Shown here: positions 1 to 11,546 of the stretch, in pieces
How the letters are laid out: each line of letters opens with the position of its first letter
How positions within the stretch are numbered: position 1 is the first letter of the stretch
DNA from: Liriodendron chinense
Taxonomy: Eukaryota > Streptophyta > Magnoliopsida > Magnoliales > Magnoliaceae
Reading direction: 5' to 3'
Length of the DNA stretch: 64,000 nucleotides
Assembly: GCA_003013855.2 (NCBI GenBank)
Contig: ML058405.1
Span: 3,159,976-3,223,975, forward strand
The notes under the pieces: model-generated
The model's database searches: none
The model's input: the letters and a program-made list of their open reading frames with translations, nothing else
Told to the model about the DNA's origin: nothing
Made by a program: the position numbers and the translations under genes

Positions 1-1212
1 AGAGATTAGTTAATGAAAAGCATATTAAAAACTAAACTAGAACTAAGAAAAGAAAGAAAAACTAGCTGGAGGAGGCTAGGAAGCCTCCTATGACTTGAAC
101 TCCTTGCTCCCCACGTCCTTACTTGCCCTGGAATAGAAGAGATATCCTCCTTTTATAATACAGCAAGAGTACCGCAACATAACAGATTTTATTTCACTTC
201 GTACGGCTTAACCAATGGTCGGATTGCCTTCAAATTTGATTTGTAGCTTCCTTGTAATGTGATCTTCCTGATAAATGATTTAGATTTTCAAGATTATCTT
301 CTGAATGGGCCCACCAATCAGATCAGCGACCGCCTCTCAAAATCAAGCAATTCGGGTACCTTCAGAACCAGCCATCTTACTTTCAACGCCCCGGAGTGTA
401 CAAAGGTCGGATTGATCTTAAATTTTGAACATTGGTAGAAAGCTTAGGTGAGAAAATTAGAACACTCAGGACCTTTTATAAAATCTGTGCAGTTGAATCT
501 TTCTGGATGGTCCATCTTTCTTCAACCGGTACAATCAAACCACACATCCTTTTGATCTGAAACTTTGTGGTTATTCATATATAGATGTGGTTTAGAAGAT
601 GGTCAAAATAGATTCTTCATATCATCAATGATGGGTCACCTGGACCGGCCCAGAGTGGAGTAGGCGGAATCTGGAACTTTCTAGACAGTTCGTATTGTTT
701 TGGCCACTACGGTCAATCCGTAGCTCCGATCGACACAAAACTACTTGGGTTATTTCGGCGTCGAGCTCCTCTTCGACATAGACGTATTGGATTTTCAAAT
801 ATCATCAAAATGGATCCCAAAATCTAGGCCGAAAATCCAAAAATGGGAATTGCCTGCTGTTTGAAATCTGAAACTTTGAAATTGCATGGCCGACCGATCT
901 AGCTTATCTGTTAAGTGTCTAGGGAGTGCAGCCGACCGGTCGGGCCTTCTTGACCGACCAATCTTGACTGGTCGAACACATTTTCTGCATTCTTTCTTCT
1001 TTCTTTTCTTCTCTTCTTTCTTCATGATTCTTTGGCCCACCTTGGGTCTTCATCTAAGGATCCTAAATATGCTTCTTTTAGCTATTGATCGAGTGAACTC
1101 TCTCTCATTCCTGCAATCACAAAACCATGCATTAGAGTAGTCTTTAAACATAAAATTCGTGCATAATGAGTGATGAATTGGGGTTAGAATATGCACAATT
1201 AAGAGCTCAATA
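1..1212 (-). mobile_element. Athila-like LTR, partial, minus strand
   Basis: On the minus strand the LTR starts at 1212 with TATTGAGCTC. It shares the long start-proximal block (rich in 'gaattggggttagaata' on the plus strand) with the LTRs near 21236, 31554 and 38241. It carries GACCGGTC-type motifs at about 888-970 and a minus-strand TATAAAAG at 150-157. Other LTRs of the family have 90-200 bp between these two signals, while here there are about 730, so roughly 190-790 looks like an insertion of unknown type. The left end is off the window. Confidence 0.75.
886..972. promoter_or_regulatory. GACCGGTC-type motif cluster in LTR
   Basis: Three or four whole or near copies of the 8-bp palindrome GACCGGTC lie in the U3-like part of the minus-strand LTR. 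Comparable clusters occur in every other LTR of this family in the window. Confidence 0.5.
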
Positions 1213-1276
1213 GACACCCTATGCATATACGCGGAAGCTTGATGGAGCTTGTCGAACTATGGTTAAGTCCTAAGAA

Positions 1277-1315
<39 letters not shown>
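1277..1315 (+). repeat. G39 homopolymer
   Basis: There are 39 consecutive G residues. At the equivalent place in the other copy of this repeat (about 9762-9767) there are only five or six G, so the run expanded in this copy or is a sequencing or assembly artefact. Confidence 0.95.
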
Positions 1316-1316
<1 letters not shown>

Positions 1317-2639
1317 GATGTGTTATTAGGACCATTTAAAAATTCTTTTAAAAACCTCTTGCCTAGTTAAACTAATAAGCAATTATAAACTAATTAAGCA
1401 AGAACATTTAGCTTCCAAGCTTAAATGGGTTTAATCACAAGGCAAGCATATAATAAGAATTAAACAACCTAGCCTAAGTATGTATAGATAAACAAATGAT
1501 TTAACTAATTAAGCATCCAATCTATGCAACCTATGTAGACTATATGAGAATGGATCATATGAGCTTAAGTCTACACTACTTAGTGAAAGTACATCTTATG
1601 TGTGAAGGTGCCTAACTAGTGCCTAGCATACATTCTTATAAAGCATTCATAATTAAACAATTAAACAATTAAACATACAATGCTAAAATAACAATGTGCT
1701 CAAATTAATCACAAACACAAGCGTGTATAGTAGTTCGACTTTAGGTCAACTCTACTCCCGGTTGAAGTACTCATCCCTTGAGCACACTGGCATTCACTGA
1801 GGAGTTTAAATTAGGTTCCTCCCAACCTAGGTATTTCAAATCGGTTCCACCCTATCAGGGAGTTTAGCAAAGTTCCTCCCAACCTATGATGGAGATTTTA
1901 CTAGTTCATCTCTCAACTAGGATGTTTACGGGTTCCATCCAACCCAAGAGTTTGACAAGGATCCTCCTCACCCTTTAGTTTTAATCGTAGAACCTAGAGT
2001 ATGCTCCCGTCGAAGGCTCCTCTTGGAGACTTGTTTGATTTTGTAAATCCAAACTCTCACACTCAATCCTCCACAAGGAAGGAGTGCAACTGGACTCTCA
2101 TAATGACACTTACTTGTCGGATGAGCCCATTGTTCCGCGCATTTTTGGGTTGCTTGATCTCTACTCTCCCGTACTTCAATCAACTCTCCTTACTCCCCCG
2201 ATCGTGTTACTACTGCATTGTCAATACCTCAGCTCCATTTGATCAATCACCTCGCATAAGATTCTCTTGAGATGCCTAAGGTGACAAGAGATAGTATGAA
2301 TTCTCTACAAATAGTAGGAGTTGGTTACCTAGAGGAATTTCACTTAATAGGATCTTTAGAGAAGTTTAGATGAAGGATCTTCCTAAGGTCAAGGTGCCTA
2401 AATTTCTAAAGATCAAGAGAGAGCAAGTTCATCTTCACATGAGTGAGTTTTAAATGCTTCATCTTATGATCAAATACAAGGAAGATGACTTTGAATGCTT
2501 AAAATTAGAGTCTAATGGTATGGGCAATAATGATGGCGTCTCATACACTAAAATCTCACTCCTTCCCAAAAAAATCGAGCTCGGCCTTATATAAGAAAAG
2601 CTTAAACGGTTGAAAAACGGCTACCAACGGCTCTTAGCT

Positions 2640-2880
2640 GACTGGTGAGACCGTTCGGCTAGGGTTCGACGACCGGTTAAATATTGCTGACCAACCAGTC
2701 GGTTTAAGCCTGGACAGTTAGTTATGTTGTTGTTCTAATTGGGTCGGTCACGACCGGTCAATCAGTCCAGCCGATTGGTCTTCAGACAGGTCGAATTAAG
2801 GCCTAGGATTAGACTTCTTTGTTGTCGCATTCTAGGCTCTGACGATTGGTCGCCCATGGGTCGAGACCAGTCAGCAGACT
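2640..2880. promoter_or_regulatory. GACCGGTC-type motif cluster in LTR-like repeat
   Basis: Diverged copies of GACCGGTC (CGACCGGTTA, CGACCGGTCA, GACCAGTC and similar) are spread over about 240 bp, immediately upstream of the minus-strand TATA-like box at 2590-2598. Confidence 0.5.
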
Positions 2881-3752
2881 TGTTTTGCTAACTGTATTAG
2901 GTTATATTTTACAACAGTAAGGGTAACCTCATTGGCCATCTTTTGGGTGGTCATTTAGGACACCTAAGGCTAATCTAAGATGTCTACAAGTATGCCTAAT
3001 GAGTCAAGGTCATCTAGAGGTTTGAGTTTTGATTTTGGTTCAAGGTTCAAGGCTCACCATGGCATCTCTTTTACCTGTTTCTTCCTCCTTAATGTGTGCA
3101 GCAGGTCCGCTTTGAGTCTTCGGTCTTCGTCTTCTTAAAGCTCAACTGACACTAGACTCACTGACCTATGTAATTGACAAATAAGGTGTACTAGTGTGCC
3201 ATGGAAAAGTGCACTAACAAAAAGGTCATTTTAATTGAAAGGAAAATTAAAAGAACTCATTAGAATGATGAACCCTTACTTTCACAAATCGCCTTATTTC
3301 ATTTATAGGTGGTTGAATAGATAGCCGAACTACTTTAATTCTCGGCCATAAACGACTGCTCACAGTCTCTCTAGCTATCTCGACACTTGGTGTCATAGGC
3401 ATTCAATTTGAATCAAGTAATAAAAGATTCAGACACGCTGGACACCATACACACGTACCAATGATCGCATTTCAAGCTAAAAAATTAACATAAGGTTCAC
3501 CCTTTGAAGCATGACTTGTTAGGTATTTATTGTGAAGCATAAGCTGCATGCTAGTTTTAGATTTTCTTAATTAAAATAATATAAAGATAGAAAATTGCAA
3601 GCAAATTAATTTAATACTATTGCTTAATATTTTACTAAAATCATTAAACACATTAATTTTTTTTTTTTTTAATGTTTTACTGAATAATGACAAAATGTGG
3701 GTAAGCTACTTGGAATGTAGCATAGCATGTAGCTTATGCTAAGTAGCATGTA

Positions 3753-3809
3753 GTGTTTAGCTTATGTTACATATGCCATGAGGTGTTTAGCGTATGTTAC
3801 ATATGCCAT
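3753..3809 (+). repeat. 30-bp tandem duplication
   Basis: Two nearly identical copies of a unit starting gtgtttagc and ending atatgccat. Related words (agcatgtagctt) flank it. Confidence 0.75.
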
Positions 3810-4157
3810 TTTCATGACGCACTACTTGGCATAATCTATTTAGAACACTGCGTAGAACACGTGATCAGTTCAATCGACTCGGTAGAATTTTGAGCCAAAC
3901 CATTTTCTAAAATCCATTAAAACATATGTACATGGTGAAGAAATGTTTTACTGTTATTTTTTCCCCTTTTCTGGTCTTATTTACATTTGTATGACTAGGT
4001 TCTATTCTAACTTTGCTTCTCGTACTTTTAAATATCTTGCAAATACCTGCTCTAGCCTGCAAATCAATACACCTTAGTTTTTCATTAAAATTCGTGTAAT
4101 ACAACGTCGATTGCTTTGATTTAACAGCAATGATCTCTTGTGAATCTCATGGGACTC

Positions 4158-4159
<2 letters not shown>

Positions 4160-4189
<30 letters not shown>
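4160..4189 (+). repeat. (CT)15 microsatellite
   Basis: Uninterrupted dinucleotide run. Confidence 0.95.
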
Positions 4190-4194
<5 letters not shown>

Positions 4195-5227
4195 ACGCGC
4201 GCGAACACGAGGATAGCATCCTTTTCATACATATAAATACAGGATACTCTGGTACAGCGTGACAGTTGATATGCATAAAAAAATAAAAATAAAAAAAAAA
4301 AAAAGGTAGCACAGTTAAAACGAAAATGGTCAACTGACCAAAATTCAACAAAAAAAAGGTCCATTAATCAGAGTTCGGGAGGATTTAATCAAACTGATTT
4401 TGGAATGATAATTAATTTAAGAGGTCCAACAGTATGGACGGTCTAATTTAAGTCCCAAATATGCCATAGTACAATGATCTCTTCATGTATATGAACCATC
4501 AGATCATGCCACAGTATATCAAATAACTTCCATAGGTGCATCCAGGGTGCTACTTGGGAACGTTAGTGCGTGCCTCTTTTAGGGTACTGTTGTACTGGTT
4601 TCCATCTTGCCTTAACCGACTATAATATATAATGTCATCCAGGCAAAGAAGCCACCATTTGTAAAGTATCTACATCGTGTGTTGTGGACATGGCATTTTC
4701 TTGCTTCCGTACAATGAAATGAGCTTTTCCTTCAGCATCCCACTCTCCATGCTCACTGCCTCATTCACCTGTCACCCAAACATACTTTTAGTCCACAGTT
4801 CTAGACCCATCTGCATACAACCCATCTCATTACATAGTTGTCCACTTATTTTTGCAAAGAAAAAAGTGGTGAGGACCAGTTTTGAACAGTCCTAAAACTG
4901 GCGACTCGAAACTTGGCTGAGTTAGCTTGATTCGGTGAGATTTCGAACTCAGTTAACAGGAAACGTAGCTTTGTGACTGTCTCGCCCTCGCTCGTGCAGA
5001 TGTGTTGAGTCGTACAATTAACTCATTCAAATCCACAAAACTCGCAATGATTCGGGTTGAGTCACTCACTTAGCCAAGGCGCTGCTTAATTAAAATAGAA
5101 GGAGCCAAGGTGGGAAGCCAACCCACAACTCCAATGAGGAGCCGACGCTCTCCACTAGCAAGCCACAACATGGTTAGCTAAAGGACTTTGAAACAAAGCC
5201 AAGCTAACGGGTTCTTAGACACAACCC

Positions 5228-5580
5228 AGGCCAGGCCAATAAATAAATGGGTTTAAACTTTAAATCCTGGGCCTGGCCCTTGGGCTACGCCCAAGGGGCC
5301 GGCCTGACTAATTGACAGCCCTACACATAAGTTGTTGTTCAAAGTCTACTTTATGATAGGCTAGTGCAGAGTCATTCCCTGCATGACCATCATTACTATG
5401 TTTGAGGCCCGGGCCAAGTACTGGGCCTGGGCCATTTACATCCTCGGTGCAATAGGAATGCCAAAACAGTTCGGTGTGATGTCTTTCAAGCCCAGCCCGC
5501 AAAGTAAATCCTCGGCCCAGGCCTTTGTTATGGTTGATAACAAACAGGCCCACGCAAGGCCCAAGCCCGAGCTCCTGCAC
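5228..5580. repeat. GGGCC-rich dyad cluster, possible hAT-type remnant
   Basis: Many copies of GGGCCTGGGCC-type words occur in both orientations. On the plus strand the first block ends CTAATTGACAGCCCTA (about 5308-5323), which resembles the end of plant hAT-derived elements on the opposite strand. No matching left end or duplication was found. Confidence 0.35.
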
Positions 5581-5623
5581 ACCTTTGTACCGGATCTGAG
5601 CTGTTCATTATGCATGCGCCATC

Positions 5624-5624
<1 letters not shown>

Positions 5625-5654
<30 letters not shown>
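5625..5654 (+). repeat. (GT)n(TA)n compound microsatellite
   Basis: The GT run passes into a short TA run that directly borders a MITE. Confidence 0.9.
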
Positions 5655-6188
5655 GAAATGGTACTATGCGGTCCACCTTATGGGAACTTTCCATGAGGTT
5701 GAGCTGCGTGGGCCACACCATCATGTATGTTGAACATCAACACCGTGCATTTGATAGATCCCCCTTAGGCTAAAAATCAGCCGTATACGAAACTCAGGTG
5801 GGCTATACCATATAAAACCATGTGAAGACATGCGTAAAACGTGTAAAACCACTTGGTGGGGCCCACCTGAGTTTTGTATGTGGTTAAAACTTGGTTTGAC
5901 CCCTCATCCAAGTGGAACACACGCAGTGGATGGGCTGGATTTGTGAACCACATCTCAGTGGGCCCAATAAACAATCATGAAGGTTTTCATGGGCAGGTTA
6001 CCCCTCTCAACTATTGTCTGTGGTGTGGCCCACCTAATCCATGGATTGACCTGATTTTTACGCAAGTGGATCACCATGGAATGTGCATTTGACTGATGGA
6101 GTAGATGTTGGAAACACATCATGGTGTGGCCCGCACAGCTCGACCTCATGGGAAGTTCCCATGAGGTCGACTTCATAGTACCATTTTC
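5655..6188. mobile_element. Foldback MITE, family M1, copy 1
   Basis: About 534 bp with near-perfect terminal inverted repeats of roughly 75 bp. The left end runs from aaatggtactatg through catgaggttgagctg. The right end, reverse-complemented, starts AAAATGGTACTATGAAGTC. The terminal repeats contain smaller palindromes (GGTCGACC; CATGGGAAGTTCCCATG in the better-preserved arm). The interior matches 15444-15993 in the opposite orientation. No transposase is present. It lies between TA-rich flanks, so a TA target is plausible. Confidence 0.8.
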
Positions 6189-6352
6189 CTATATATCCCT
6201 TGAATTCCTACATGGGGTCTTAATACCGTATAACGGAGGCACAATTAATAAAACAGTCTAAAGTTTTTAAGCTTGGGTCCAGCTTGAGCAATCCCCAGCC
6301 CTAACAGGCAGACCTTGGGTCTGAATGTCAGGCTCTCGAAGAGTTCAAGACC
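6189..6352. other. Intergenic, 3' flank of the bHLH gene
   Basis: No recognisable feature. Confidence 0.5.
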
Positions 6353-6451
6353 TTATGTCCCACCAAACATAAAACTATCTACATGATTGGGCCATTTGTC
6401 ATATAAGCTTAAGAGCTCGTGTGTGAGATCCAGACCATTCATTTGGCAGCC
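6353..6451 (-). other. Candidate terminal exon of the bHLH gene
   Basis: If an AAAAG acceptor at 6452 is used, exon 2 continues in phase into 32 codons that include ELLSLYDKW and end in TAA at 6353. Family members end with a segment like LSEKLLSLYEK, and the total length (260 residues) would match the ~250-residue family norm. Against this, the acceptor has a poor pyrimidine tract, and the DNA around 6420-6440 contains a word that recurs elsewhere in the window, so the match may be chance. Confidence 0.3.
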
Positions 6452-6729
6452 CTTTTGTGTCTCATAACGCAGACCCATCCATAATTGGGTCTAGCACACG
6501 TGTATAGGAAATGAACAGTTAAAGGATCCACCAACGGTCCAATTAGAAAATACCAGCGCAATCCACCTGATTAGTGTACTGGCCTTATATTTTCGCCCAT
6601 GAACCTAAGTAATGCTGCCCGAAAGATGAACGTTCCGGATCTTGCACATGTGCCATGTTTCTCCTTTAAACATTGATTAAAATAGCCTGAAATTATGAAG
6701 AGGCATACAGAAAAAGAAGAAGGACACAC

Positions 6730-7284
6730 CTGAAGATGGACACTGCAGAAGACTTTGTCAACGGAGGAGAAGGTTGATGTATTCACCACACGATTACCTT
6801 CTTCCTCTAAATTCATCAGAACGGTTGAGATGGGATTCCTGCTTACATCGGAGACGCACATCTGGATCACAACTTCTTTGTCATCAACTTGGCACACCGA
6901 AACGATCGGGTCAGATGGGGACACTTGGGCGGGGCCCACTCCATTGTTTTTTAGATGAGTGGGGTATCCTTGCTTCATGATCTGTGATAGGATCTCCTCC
7001 TTCCTTTTTATCAGTCTTTCCATCTGTTTTTGCAGCTCTGGTATGTATTTCAATACACGGGACGCGGTAGCCGGAATACTCAATTTCTTCTGCAAAGGAT
7101 CAAAATCAAATGATCACATGAAGATCAAAATGATAAGTGAGGGACAAACATGTCTCCAACGTGTGTGAGATCTTAATCAGTTGGGTCCCACCTGATGAAT
7201 GGTGGGTCCAGACTGGGGCCAGCTTACTTTCACCATGGGACCCACCTTTGAATGGCCCAGATCTCACACATGTGCAACAAATTG

Positions 7285-7324
<40 letters not shown>

Positions 7325-7877
7325 CACGATTTGCCTTAGCACTTCTCTGAGGGAGAAGATTGTGGTACGGATGCAAGTGTGGCACACATGTAAGAGACAG
7401 TCAGTCCATTCGGACCACTTGTTTTTCAGGCCTAGAGAATGTGTTTACATTGTGACCCACATGATGAATGGCTGAGATCTCAGACATGTTCAACAGACTT
7501 GCACATTCCAGCAAATATCATTAGCCAGTTTAACAGAGATAATAAGTTGGTACCGTTTCGTCGTTCCCCGGCAGTAGAGACCGAAGAGTGGAATACAAAC
7601 TGTTAAGCTTCTTACGCCGGTCCCGTTCGTTGGCATTGTGGCTCATCTTCTTCGTAGTCGAAGGATCATCACCAGTGGAGTCCAGATGTCTCGGATCTTC
7701 GAACTCGGCGTTGTGTCGATTATCGCCACACTGGAGAAAAGATTCGGAAGTTTCTGTTTCTCTGTTGTAGATCAGGAAAGGATCATCACAAGCCCAATCG
7801 TTCCGTGCCATATCGACAGTTTGATCATCCAGTGGCCACCCAAAGGAGGAAAACAAAGGGGGAGATAAAGCCATCAT
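6730..7877 (-). CDS. ORG2/ORG3-like class Ib bHLH transcription factor
   Basis: A nuclear DNA-binding regulator of the bHLH38/39/100/101 group. In Arabidopsis these proteins are induced by iron shortage and dimerise with FIT-type bHLHs to switch on iron uptake. Exon 1 (7877-7554, 108 codons, two adjacent ATGs) has the family N-terminus FGWP and then the basic region and first helix: NANERDRRKKLNSLYSTLR. The donor GT is at 7553. Exon 2 (7089-6730, after TTTGCAG) resumes in phase with KKLSIPATASRVLKYIPELQ, giving the second helix, followed by a coiled-coil-like KRKEEIL segment and an ACT-like C-terminal region up to VHLQ. A donor GT follows at 6729. The basic region has the H/E/R pattern for E-box binding (H-N-A-N-E-R-D-R-R). 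Both exons are open and splice sites are canonical. The third exon is unclear. A TATA box sits about 70 bp upstream, with a MITE directly beyond it. Family assignment is firm; regulation by iron is inferred from the family. Confidence 0.88.
7287..7321 (+). repeat. (CT)n microsatellite in intron 1
   Basis: An uninterrupted TC run of about 35 bp lies inside the 464 bp first intron of the bHLH gene (GA/CT on the sense strand). Confidence 0.95.
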
Positions 7878-7945
7878 GATGGAAACTCGGAAGGCTACTT
7901 TGGGTGACCTTTCGTTTCATAAGAAGGTTAGATGATCTTGAGATG

Positions 7946-7955
7946 TATTTATATA
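7946..7955 (-). promoter_or_regulatory. TATA box of the bHLH gene
   Basis: The minus strand reads TATATAAATA, about 70 bp upstream of the first ATG. This gives a short 5' leader. It abuts the end of a MITE. Confidence 0.65.
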
Positions 7956-8336
7956 GGAGAAATGCTCACTTCCAACCAGTTGGATGATAAGTTGCCATCC
8001 ACCAAGCGGATAACTTCCAACCTATCGTGTGTGTGCAACATCCATGCCTTCCTATAGGTTGACTAAACCATGAGGAGCATCTTCTGCAAAAATCATCTCC
8101 ATCCAATCATCAGGTAGCCACACCATAGAAACCAATGTATAGCCGCTAAAAAAATAACAAAATACAAGTTTGGCCCACCTGATGGGTGAAAAGTGCTTAT
8201 TTTTACAATAGTTGATGATCATGGTGCGGCCAACCTATTGGACGTGTTGGATGTTGTCACTCACATGATAGGTCGGAAGTTATCGGTTAGGTGGATAGCA
8301 ACTCATGTGCAACGGGTTGAATGTGAGCATTTCTCT
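7956..8336. mobile_element. Foldback MITE M2 in the bHLH promoter
   Basis: About 381 bp with long imperfect inverted arms. The left arm, 7956-8046, starts ggagaaatgctcac. The right arm, about 8225-8336, reverse-complemented starts agagaaatgctcac and goes on to match GATAACTTCC, ACCTATC and CAACATCCA in the same order. No coding capacity. Exact ends and target duplication are unresolved. Confidence 0.75.
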
Positions 8337-8337
8337 T

Positions 8338-9714
8338 TACATTAGCATATTATCCAAACTACCGACTATGAGTATATACCATATAGAAATATCAATGATT
8401 TTTTATAAGTTAACATAGTAATGTATTTGCAAATTCTGATGTCTAGTAGTTTCGAACGAATGAGTGGTGAAGAAACAAATTGGCTGCCAGAGTCTTGCTC
8501 GACTCAAGATATTCACTAAATTGGTGGGTGGTGAAGAAATAAATTGGCTGCCTGAGTCTTATTGGACTCAAGGATATTGATTAAATTGACCAATGCCCCT
8601 GCATCGAGATGGACGGATTGGAGACCGGATCGGAATCCAAAGTCCTCTCGATCAGATTAATTTATAAGTGCAAGTCATACTCAGGTGATTTGAACCAAAG
8701 AAGGGGTTAACTCTCACGAATGAGTTCTTTTTGCCTTTGTACCAATGATTGGGGAATCCGTCAGTTTAAGAACTTTTTATTTCTTAGTGCTTTAATGTGG
8801 TATATATTCCACAATCAGAATAGAGATTCACACATTACAAGTAAAGACTAGCATAAACACAATCAATCTTTGTTAATATAATGACCTGTTAAAATCATCG
8901 TGCTTTACAATCTTAATATTGAAGCTAAAACAAGAAAGATTAATACCTTATGCGCCTATCGGAACAGACAATTGAAGCGGGTGGGCAGTATGACATAGGG
9001 ATATGACAACTTAAGGTTGCAGATATTTAATATACTCCTAAGATAATACGAACTGCAGCAGGAGCCATTGGGCAGTAGTGAACTAGGATAGGAAAAGTAA
9101 AATAATCATGAAAGTAAAGTAGATATATAGATAGATGTGTTGAGCGTGGGTCTCGAGCTCTTCTTCATATGTTCTTTTTATAGCTTTCTTAAAGCAGTGG
9201 AAGCCCCCTCACTAGGCTTCAGGATCTTTTGGGATTCTTTGAGTTAGCTTTCCAAATACGTAGGCTCTCTTTTGTAGATCTAGATCAGATCTTTTTTAGA
9301 ATAAAAGAGCTCTAGACTTGCTAGCTTCTCGGAGTTTCTTTCTGTGGCTAATCCTTCGCAAAGATCTCCATGGCCCACTAAAGGCCTGACATAGCACTCC
9401 GAAATCTCCCCCGATGAATATGGTTGGACCAAGGTCCAAGAAACCTAAGGGCTAATCTCTATCAAATGTGGTCATTTTGCGTCACTTGATGGCCCACCTT
9501 GCTACACTTCGAGGTGTCGATCGGTCTGGAGCAATCCTCTCCCTTTGTTCCATCACGCAGAAGATGATGGTTTAGAGTGTTTGAGGGGTTTGAACCCTGA
9601 TATTGATCTACACTTCAATAGATCAGATCTCTCATTCCCTTAATTTCAGTTATCGTGTAGAATGGGACGCAATGTAAGTTTAGTCTGAAATTACAATTTT
9701 GGATTAAAGGCATA
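8338..9714. other. Intergenic, no gene seen
   Basis: Non-coding. It includes a 64-bp tandem duplication at 8462-8590. The rest (8600-9714) shows no domain, RNA or clear repeat end. Confidence 0.65.
8462..8590 (+). repeat. 64-bp tandem duplication
   Basis: Two copies of a unit containing gtggtgaagaaa, attggctgcc and gactcaag, 64 bp apart and about 85% identical by eye. Confidence 0.75.
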
Positions 9715-11546
9715 TGCGTACGGAAGCTTGTAGAGCAACTAGTATTATGGCTAAGTCCTAGAGGGGGTAAGTGATTAGGACTGTTTAAAATTTTCTTTTA
9801 AAACCTATTCCCTTAATTAAACTAATTAGCAATTCTAAATTAACTAGGCAAGAACACTTAGCTTCCAAGCTTAAGTGGATCCAATCACAAGGCTAGCATA
9901 TGATAAACATAAAGACAACCTACCCTAAGCATGCATAGATAATCAAATGATTAAACTACTCAAGCACCTAATCTATACTACCTAAGTAGACTATATGAGA
10001 GTGAATCATATAAGCTCATGTCTACTCTACTTAGTGAAAAGTACATCTTATGTGTGAATGTGTCTAACTAGTGCCTATCATACATCTTAATCAAGCATGA
10101 ATAATTAAACAATTAAACCATATAAAGCTAGATTAACAATGTATTCAACTCAATCACAAACACAAGCATGTATAGTGGTTCAGTCACCCTACTCCACTCC
10201 CGGTTCAAGTACTCACCCTTATGAGCACAGCGGCATTTACTATGGATTTAAATTTGGTTCCTTCCAACTAAGGCGTTTAAACGGCTCCACACTACTGGAG
10301 AGTTTAACAAGGTTCCTCCCAACCTATAATGGAAATTTCAAGATTCATCTCTTAACCTAGGAGTACTTTAACAATGTTCCCCCAATTCTTCGATTCCAAT
10401 CTAAGAACCTAGTGTATACTCCCAGTCCAAGGCTCCCCACAAAGACTAGATCGAGTTTGTAAATCCAAACTCTCACACTCAATCCTCATCGAGAAATGAG
10501 TGCAACCGGACTCTTAATAAGACAACTTACTTATCAAATAAGCCCCTTGTTTAGCGCCGCTTTTGGTAGCTTGATCTCTACTCTCTCGTGCTTCGATCAA
10601 CTCCCGTTTGCTCCCCTGATCGTGTTCCGCTGCGTTGCCAATGCCTCAGCTCCACTTGATCAATCACCTTGCATGTGATGCCTTTGAGATGCCCAAGGTG
10701 ATAGGAGGGTAGGTTTGAGAAATCTACAACTAATGGGAATGAGTTGCCTAGAGTTACTCACCTACAACGATCTCATCTTAGAGCTTTGGATAAGGATATG
10801 ACTATCAAGAAAGATCCAAACTCCAGATATCAAGAGGGGTTGAATGTCATCTTCTACATGAGCTTGGAATACTCAATTCTTGTGTGAAATCACAAGGAAG
10901 ATGCCTTGGTTAGAGATTGAGCCTCTAATGATCTTCAATAATGGTGGCTTCAATCTTCTCAAAATTCCTCTCCTTACCCCTAAAAAAAAAGCCAAGCCTT
11001 TAAATAAACAAAGCCCAACGACTATTACGACTCTCTCTGACCGGTCGGATGGGGTCCTTGACTGGTCCAGCGACCGGTCGAATTTAAATGGCTTAAACAA
11101 TTTTACTCGCTGTCTCAAATTGATCGGTCACTGACCAGTCGTATTAAGCCCAGAGACTATTTTTCATACTGTCCACTTTGGGCCATCTGCCGACCAGTTG
11201 GGCAATCGGTCTAAGGGATAAAAACTGCATATTTTCAGTTATGTTTTGCAGCAATTCATGCAACCTCTTGGCCATTTGTTAAGTGATCTTTTGGGACACC
11301 TAAGGCCAATCTAAGATGACTAAGGGTATCCTAATGGTCACGGTCATCTAGAGGTTATAGTTTTGGGTAAGTTCATGGTTAAGGTACACTAAGGCATCTT
11401 TTTTACCTGTTTCTTCTTCCTTGATGCAGCAGGTTCATCTTGAGTCTTCAGTCTTTGTCTTCATTAAGCTCAACCGACACTAGACTCACTGACCTAAGTG
11501 ATTGACAAATAAGGTGTACTAGTATGCCATAGAAAAGTGCCCTAAC
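9715..11546 (-). mobile_element. LTR-like interspersed repeat, copy 2
   Basis: The second copy of the 1213-3219 repeat, in the same orientation. On the minus strand it starts TGTTAG at 11546, has a TATTTAAAG box near 10985-10995 and has GACCGGTC motifs upstream of it (11036-11215). Read on the minus strand, its distal end carries CTTACCCCCTCTAGGACT, a kind of C-rich end seen in plant LTRs. No internal region or target duplication was recognised. Confidence 0.6.
11036..11215. promoter_or_regulatory. GACCGGTC-type motif cluster in LTR-like repeat
   Basis: CTGACCGGTCG, GCGACCGGTCG, GATCGGTC, GACCAGTC and similar words lie directly upstream of the minus-strand TATA-like box. Confidence 0.5.

Larger units (their letters stand above)
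1213..3219 (-). mobile_element. LTR-like interspersed repeat, copy 1
   Basis: This is about 2 kb, homologous along its length to 9715-11546 in the same orientation. Read on the minus strand it starts TGTTAG at 3219, has a TATATAAGG box near 2590-2598, and has GACCGGTC-type motifs just upstream of that box (about 2640-2880). It therefore looks like a solo LTR. No flanking duplication or internal coding region was found, so the family is unassigned. Its left end directly abuts an Athila-like LTR. It carries no open gene. Confidence 0.6.
3220..5224. other. Intergenic, no gene seen
   Basis: AT-rich non-coding DNA with short scattered open frames that resemble nothing I know. It contains a ~30 bp tandem duplication (3753-3809), a (TC)15 microsatellite (4160-4189) and short homopolymers. 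Confidence 0.7.

Noticed and set aside
6666..6686. Third bHLH exon directly after the TTTCAG at 6687
   Set aside because: It would need a 43 bp intron, below the usual plant minimum, and gives only six codons.
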